From: Desmodesmus armatus
Taxonomy: Eukaryota > Chlorophyta > Chlorophyceae > Sphaeropleales > Scenedesmaceae
Direction of reading: 5' to 3'
DNA: 64,000 nt
Assembly (NCBI GenBank): GCA_007449985.2
Contig: VIIQ02000587.1
Location: forward strand, 186,001 to 250,000
The stretch's first letter is position 1. Each line of letters begins with the position of its first letter. Below the pieces are notes generated by a model. It was not told where the DNA came from. It saw nothing but the letters and a program-made list of their open reading frames with translations, and made no database searches. The position numbers were made by a program, and so were the translations under genes. Below, one piece after another: positions 59,346 through 64,000 of this stretch.

Positions 59346-60725
59346 GCCTGTCCTGCCTAATAGTAGGTTGCTCAAGAGGTTGAAAGAAGGTTTGCTTGAG
59401 ATCTTGTGGGAAGGTCAACACATATGTGTATGTTCCACAGGTTGGTTGTGGTCTTTCATCAACCTGGTCATTCAAAATGTACCTAGAGAGGACATGCTGT
59501 CATTTCCTGCAGCCCAGATGATGTTTTATCAAAGGCTATTTTCACTCCAGACTGGCAGACTATGCATGTTGGTGACATAGTCGCTGGGGTTGGGCCTCCT
59601 CAACTTGGGCCTGGCCCACCTTGGGTGTGGGACCAGGGCCAGGCTGGCCACATACAAGGGCAGATACAGGCAACATCAAACGCTCAGTGCAACACAGCAG
59701 AGGGGCATGCCTGCTGACATCTGGCTGGGTCCACAACACGCTGCCCCTTGGCTGTCGACTGGCCCAGCCACGGCCCAGGAAGGGCGCAAGGGCAGTGGAG
59801 ATGCACTTGCCATTGCCGGATACGTCCCAGTCAACTAAACAAGCCAAAGACATGCACCACTAGTTGTCACCTGCGCTCTCTAATTGGCCCGCATGCTTTT
59901 GGTTTAGCTTCGCCTGACCACCAGTGGGAGGTCACGTGGAAGGCCAGGGCAAGCTGGCCCAGCACAATGGGCAGGTGTTTCATTTAGGTTGTACTGTCAA
60001 GGATTTGTGTGATTGAATGCACCTGTGTTTGCTTCGCAAGGAATGACACGTTGGTCCTCCCCAAAACCACCCCAACTGGTGTTGACTGTGCTCAGCACAG
60101 TGCTCCTCAGTTTCTGAGCTCCGAGCGACGTTAACAGCCCCACTACAACATTGTTTTCAAGGATAGCCATAACATCGTGCAGCAGACGATCCCCTCCTCC
60201 TATTGTTCCTCCTTCCCACCAGTGTGCTGAGTAAGACTGGCTTGCGGAGGCTTCCTTACGACGACTTGAGAGACCAGCTACCAGCTCTTACCTTCGCCTG
60301 CATTGCGCGAGCTCAGCAGGCATGCACGGCCGGTGTGCAACTCGGTCTGCTGCATCCAGTGTGGCCCATCGCAGCGTCTATGCTTTACACCGTCTGGACG
60401 TGAGGGCATCAGGTGCGTGCTGCCTGCTGGGGCACTCTTGGAATGTCACCGCCAGTAAATCGGTCGGATAACGCTTGACAAAGGTTTCCAGGAGAGGGGA
60501 CAGCGAGGCTCGCATCTTTCAGGACGTTTCGTTATGGTTTTGATAAATCGTCCAGCATCAAAGGTCACTGCAGGAGTTTGGGTCAGCGCTCCCTGTCTGC
60601 TGCTGAAGGCCACACACACCCAGCCTCCAGTCTGCACTCGGCAGTCCAATTGCTGCGATGTTGTGTGACTCCAGTATTCACATGTTCTGTTCTGTCTTCC
60701 CCTGTGCCTGCTGCCTGCCCCACAG
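59346..60725. promoter_or_regulatory. Divergent region between the MUT-7-like gene and the patatin-like gene
   Basis: 1.4 kb between the MUT-7-like ATG and the first supported patatin exon. It should hold both promoters and the missing 5' exon of the lipase gene. Candidate 5' readings (60203-60400, 60578-60725) lack an in-frame ATG or the right phase. No promoter motif is named. Confidence 0.4.
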
Positions 60726-62391
60726 CCCACCATGGCACCACAGCAGCTGGCCATGACGTGGTCCTGTCCTCTGGCTTCCTTGCATTTGCCCAGCATGCAG
60801 GCTTCCTGCAGGCTGTTGAGGAGGTAAGCACAGTATCTCATCGCTCTTCAGCCACTACAAAGCAGCTACCCTTGTTGCCTAGGTCCCCAGCACAAGCAGC
60901 TGATGGCTTGGCAGGAGCGCAGTGTGGTGTCCGTGTGCTGACCCACAGCCGCTGCCCTGCATGCTGCAGGCTGGCTTGAGGGTGGAGGGCATCATGGGCA
61001 CCAGTGCTGGCGCTCTTACTGGCAGCTTGTACGCAGCTGGATACACTCCCAAGCAGGTGAGCCCTGCAGATTGCAGGCCTGATGATGGGCACAGTGAGCC
61101 AACTCATGGCGGGCTGCCACAATGCTTTTGCGCAGTACAGCCTGCAGGTCCAGTACATGTGGGCCAGCACAGCACCTTTTTGAGCACAGCCAGCCGTGGC
61201 CCGAGTCACAATTTTTCTCAACAGCAATTGGCCTGCACCAGCACCCCGGCAGCAGCCATGGTAAACCCATCAACTAACACTGCCCCATACACACTGTGCA
61301 TCGCATGCGTATCCGTAGGTGGCTGGGTTTCTGTCAGAGCAGGCCCCCATCCAGCTGCTGCAGCCCTGCTTCGAGCCTTGGAGAGGCGGCCTGCTGTCCC
61401 TTGACGGCGTGGTGCAGCGCCTGTCTGAGCTGCTGCCTCCTACCTTTGAGGACCTGGAGCGAGAGTTTGCTGTTGGTGTTGTGACAGCAGAGGGAGAGCA
61501 CGTGCTGGTTGACCAGGGGCCTCTGCCTGCAGCTGTGGCAGCATCGGCCGCCATCCCCTTCATCTTCTCGTCAGTGGACGTGCCAGGTGAGAGAAGCTGT
61601 GTCATGCAGGACTGCAGGCATGCAGGAGATTGGGCCGAGTGGCGCTGGTACCTGCTGCAGTTGAGAACAGCAGCTGGTTGACACTACTGCCTTGCTGCGT
61701 ATGGTGCCGCCACCCGTCCCTACGTTGCCTGCGACCCTCTGCCTCAGTACGCTGCCAGAGCTCAACAGGTTCACCATGCGGCAGCTGACCTGTGTTGTTC
61801 ATTTGTCGCTCACACATGTATGCAGGTGGCAGGTCTGGACTGAAGGACGGTGGCATGGTGGATCGTGTCGGCCTCTCAGCCTGGCGCCAGCGCAGGAGGC
61901 GCCAGCGCCAGCAGCAGCAACACAGCAGCAGCAGCAGCAACAGTGTGCCGCCCTGCCTGGTGCACATCATTGAGCGCAGCTCACCCTTCTCTGGTGCTGA
62001 CGATGCAGAAGCCAGCGGGGAGGATGGTGTGCAGGTGGTGCGCTGCCCCAAATCTGGTGTAAACTTCTTCGACTTGGGTGACTTTGAGCGCCAGTTCAGC
62101 ATCGCCCGGGAACGTGCCAGCAGCAGCTTGCAGGGCTACCTGACCAAATCCAGCAGCAGGAGTAGCCAAGCCATCAGCACCCTCCCGCAGAAGCCAAAGC
62201 CGCAGCAGCAGCAGTCACTGGTGGGTGCTGGCAGCCAGGGTCAACAGCAGCAGCAGAATCGCAGCTCTGTGGTGCTTCCCAGCGCGCGGCGCTCAGCGGC
62301 TGCCGCCGCTGCAGTGGCTGTGCCTGGTGGCAGCAGGAGGGTGACAGGCAGCGTCAGCCCCAGCCCCAGCCAACCCACGTCATCTGTATGA
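60726..62391 (+). CDS. Patatin-like phospholipase (5' end unresolved)
   Basis: Exons 60726-60823, 60970-61056, 61319-61586 and 61826-62391 are phase-consistent, giving about 339 aa from the first supported codon. The patatin fold is visible: AGHDVVLSSGFLAFAQHAGF, the nucleophile elbow GIMGTSAGALTGSLYAAGYT with GxSxG, AASAAIPFIFSSVDVPG, and the catalytic Asp in SGLKDGGMVDRVG (DGG). The oxyanion-loop glycines are reduced (SSG rather than GGG). The last 100 residues are Ser/Gln-rich with an Ala tract, without a known domain. The first exon needs one leftover base before CC at 60726 and a start codon; none found upstream satisfies both. Presumably an acyl hydrolase of membrane or storage lipids. 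The stop at 62389 is followed by TGTAA at 62421-62425; alternatively GTATGA at the stop could be a donor to the 63378 exon. Confidence 0.85.
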
Positions 62392-63377
62392 GGTGCAGGC
62401 CAAGCAGGTTCCTGGGTGTCTGTAAACCTGAGAAATATGATGTGGCCGCCACACCAGGACTCTCACCTGCATGTTGACATGGCCGTGTATCCTTCCGGGC
62501 CAGGGAATTGTGTTGCTGTCAGCCCACTGTAGGATCGATTTTGTTAGCGTGACTTTGTGGGTGTGTTTTGATTTTCCACCTCTTGTGGACAAGTAGAGGC
62601 TGTATGAATGAGTGACGGTGCATCAGTGACATCATCCCTTTGAGCCAGTGTGTGAACAACTGTGTGTGTACCAAGGTGATGGTGGGGCTGACCAGGGTCA
62701 GCAGGGCTTTGTGAGCAGAAGGCATGTCTCTGTGTGTGTCTGTTTGCCAACAGGCTGCAAGGCTGGTCAGTGGCCAGGGGCTTTGATGGGGTTGCGTAAT
62801 CAGTACAGGTGGTAGTGTTACAGCAGTATGTGTTCTTGCAGTTGTCTGCTAAGCCTGTCAGGTCTTCTTGCAGCTGCAGCCCAAGCTGCGGGCTGTTGTG
62901 CTGGTTTGCAGCTGCAGCAAGCCCAGTGCCAGTGTTTCTAAGTCGGCAGGTGCAGACACCAGGTGCGGTTTGATGTGAGTCATCCATCAGATTGATCAAA
63001 GTGGTAGTTTGGTACAGAGTATGGTGCTTCTTGGCTGCGTAGCTGTCTGGCTGTGGGTGAACGCTTGTTTGCCCGGCCCCATGGTTGGTCACTGACTGCT
63101 GCACAGCTGGGCCGCAGCAACTGTGGCTTGTCACAGCCCAACAGCGCATGAGGGGTCCTTACTTGCAAGCAGCCGCCTCCATTGTGACATGTGGTGAGCA
63201 CGGCTGTCGCTGCAGTCAAGGGCGTGGGAGGGATCTGCCTGGGACATTTGATCTGGTGTAGACAGATTGACTGGTGTCACTTGTACTCCACACTCGGTAT
63301 GTGTCCTTGACATCCGGCAAGCACTGTGTCCTGTGACGCTTTGCTGTCCGTTTGTGCTTTTGTGCTATGTGCCACAG
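62392..63377. other. Intergenic or intronic stretch, unresolved
   Basis: No supported gene. Contains the patatin 3' flank (TGTAA 62421-62425). The short reading after an acceptor near 62871 (LQPKLRAVVLVCSCSK) could be an exon but has no partner of matching phase that I can defend. Confidence 0.35.
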
Positions 63378-63506
63378 GCGGCCTGTGGGCTGGGCTGGTA
63401 TGCCTGTGGGTCTGAAAAGAAGCTGGTGGCAGAGAGCGATGAGGCCCAAGCTGTCCATGCTGGGGATGCCACTGGCAGTGCCAATACCAGCACACGTGTA
63501 TGGTAG
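63378..63506 (+). CDS. Isolated C-terminal exon, unknown gene
   Basis: A strong acceptor (TGCTATGTGCCACAG) precedes a 43-codon reading ending in a stop: AACGLGWYACGSEKKLVAES, then DEAQAVHAGDATGSANTSTR and VW. The hydrophobic start followed by a charged tail resembles the last helix and tail of a drug/metabolite or nucleotide-sugar transporter. It may instead be an alternative last exon of the patatin-like gene, because phase 0 fits a donor at 62388. Partial and uncertain. Confidence 0.3.
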   Translation, partial: AACGLGWYACGSEKKLVAESDEAQAVHAGDATGSANTSTRVW

Positions 63507-64000
63507 TTCCATTGCTTAGGGGGTCACACTTGTTGGCGCTTGGTGGGTGATTGCCCTCCATTCAGGCTGGACAGCAGAATCAGTCCCCATGTCAGTTTTG
63601 CGTAGTGCTCCCTCAATTCCCTTGGCTCCAGGGAGGCAAGTCAAATTAGCAAAAGCCATGGGCGAATGGGGCTGCAGCAGCTGGGACAAACCATTGCTGC
63701 AGCACCCACGGTGGTTGCATGCGGTCCGAAATTGGTTTTTTCTGCCTTCTTTTGTGAGTTCATCAGCCGGGTCACACAGACCTGGGGTGCTGCTCCCTTA
63801 TGCATATTGTTTCCAGGACACCCATGAGGTTTCTTGGCGTGTGTACTCAGGATGACATGACAGGCCACAGCCCCATAGTAGAGTTGCTGGTATTTTTAAA
63901 AGTGTACCTTTTTGCATGGGTGCGGAAGGAACATGTTGACAGGCCCAGTTCAACTGTGTAATGATTGTGCCAGTTCAACATTGCTTGGCACTGTTTGCAA
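63507..64000. other. Right end, nothing supported
   Basis: No domain, exon chain or repeat is recognised in the final 494 bases. Confidence 0.4.

Noticed and set aside
60203..60400. Candidate first exon of the patatin-like gene
   Set aside because: The open frame begins at TTG without an upstream ATG, and its end leaves two bases where the next exon needs one.

Overview
The window is nuclear DNA of a green alga. Genes are split by many short GT-AG introns and carry chloroplast transit peptides. Products include a photosystem I light-harvesting protein, a PSB33/TEF5-like thylakoid protein, a thylakoid-lumen FKBP and plastid ketoacyl-ACP synthase I. Gln/Ala homopolymers encoded by CAG/GCA runs, and TGTAA motifs soon after several stop codons, fit Chlorophyceae, plausibly Sphaeropleales or Chlamydomonadales. 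The species cannot be named from the sequence alone. Gene models were built by hand from splice signals, reading-phase agreement across every junction, and recognised protein families.

Layout, left to right. 1-4.2 kb: no convincing gene, but a large imperfect inverted repeat. 4.2-5.7 kb (-): PSB33/TEF5-like protein, divergent from a HAD hydrolase (+, 6.1-7.5 kb). 7.5-12.3 kb: non-coding junction between convergent genes with a marked strand-composition switch. 12.4-17.7 kb (-): very long Gln/Ala-rich protein with a CCT motif. 17.7-22.3 kb: no convincing gene. 22.3-25.0 kb (-): MMTAG2-type protein with an RS tail. 26.2-26.8 kb: 12-copy C-tract minisatellite. 27.4-30.1 kb (-): LHCA-type antenna gene with a one-base frame break. 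30.9-34.3 kb (+): CASTOR/POLLUX-like channel. 34.8-38.1 kb (+): KAS I. 38.6-40.2 kb (+): leucine-rich-repeat-like gene with a frame break. 43.3-45.2 kb (+): tentative gene. 45.3-46.4 kb (+): lumenal FKBP. 47.6-50.0 kb (-): CFAP97/hemingway homologue with a GC-AG intron. 50.2-59.3 kb (-): 19-exon MUT-7/EXD3-type exonuclease. 60.7-62.4 kb (+): patatin-like lipase. 63.4-63.5 kb (+): a lone terminal exon.

The standout is the 50.2-59.3 kb gene. In one continuous frame across 19 exons it joins an EXD3-like N-terminal region, a DEDDy 3'-5' exonuclease, a YbaK/ProX-type aminoacyl-tRNA deacylase domain and a Mut7-C nuclease domain with a zinc ribbon. MUT-7 and EXD3 have the first, second and fourth parts; I know of no description of a deacylase domain between them. 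It suggests a link between small-RNA or RNA 3'-end trimming and tRNA quality control.

Otherwise the genes look like ordinary chloroplast and cell functions (antenna, PSII-associated protein, lipid synthesis, ion channel, PPIase, lipase) plus nuclear regulators (CCT, RS protein) and one cilium-family gene. Three genes contain single frame breaks, each repaired by one missing base, which looks more like assembly indels than biology.
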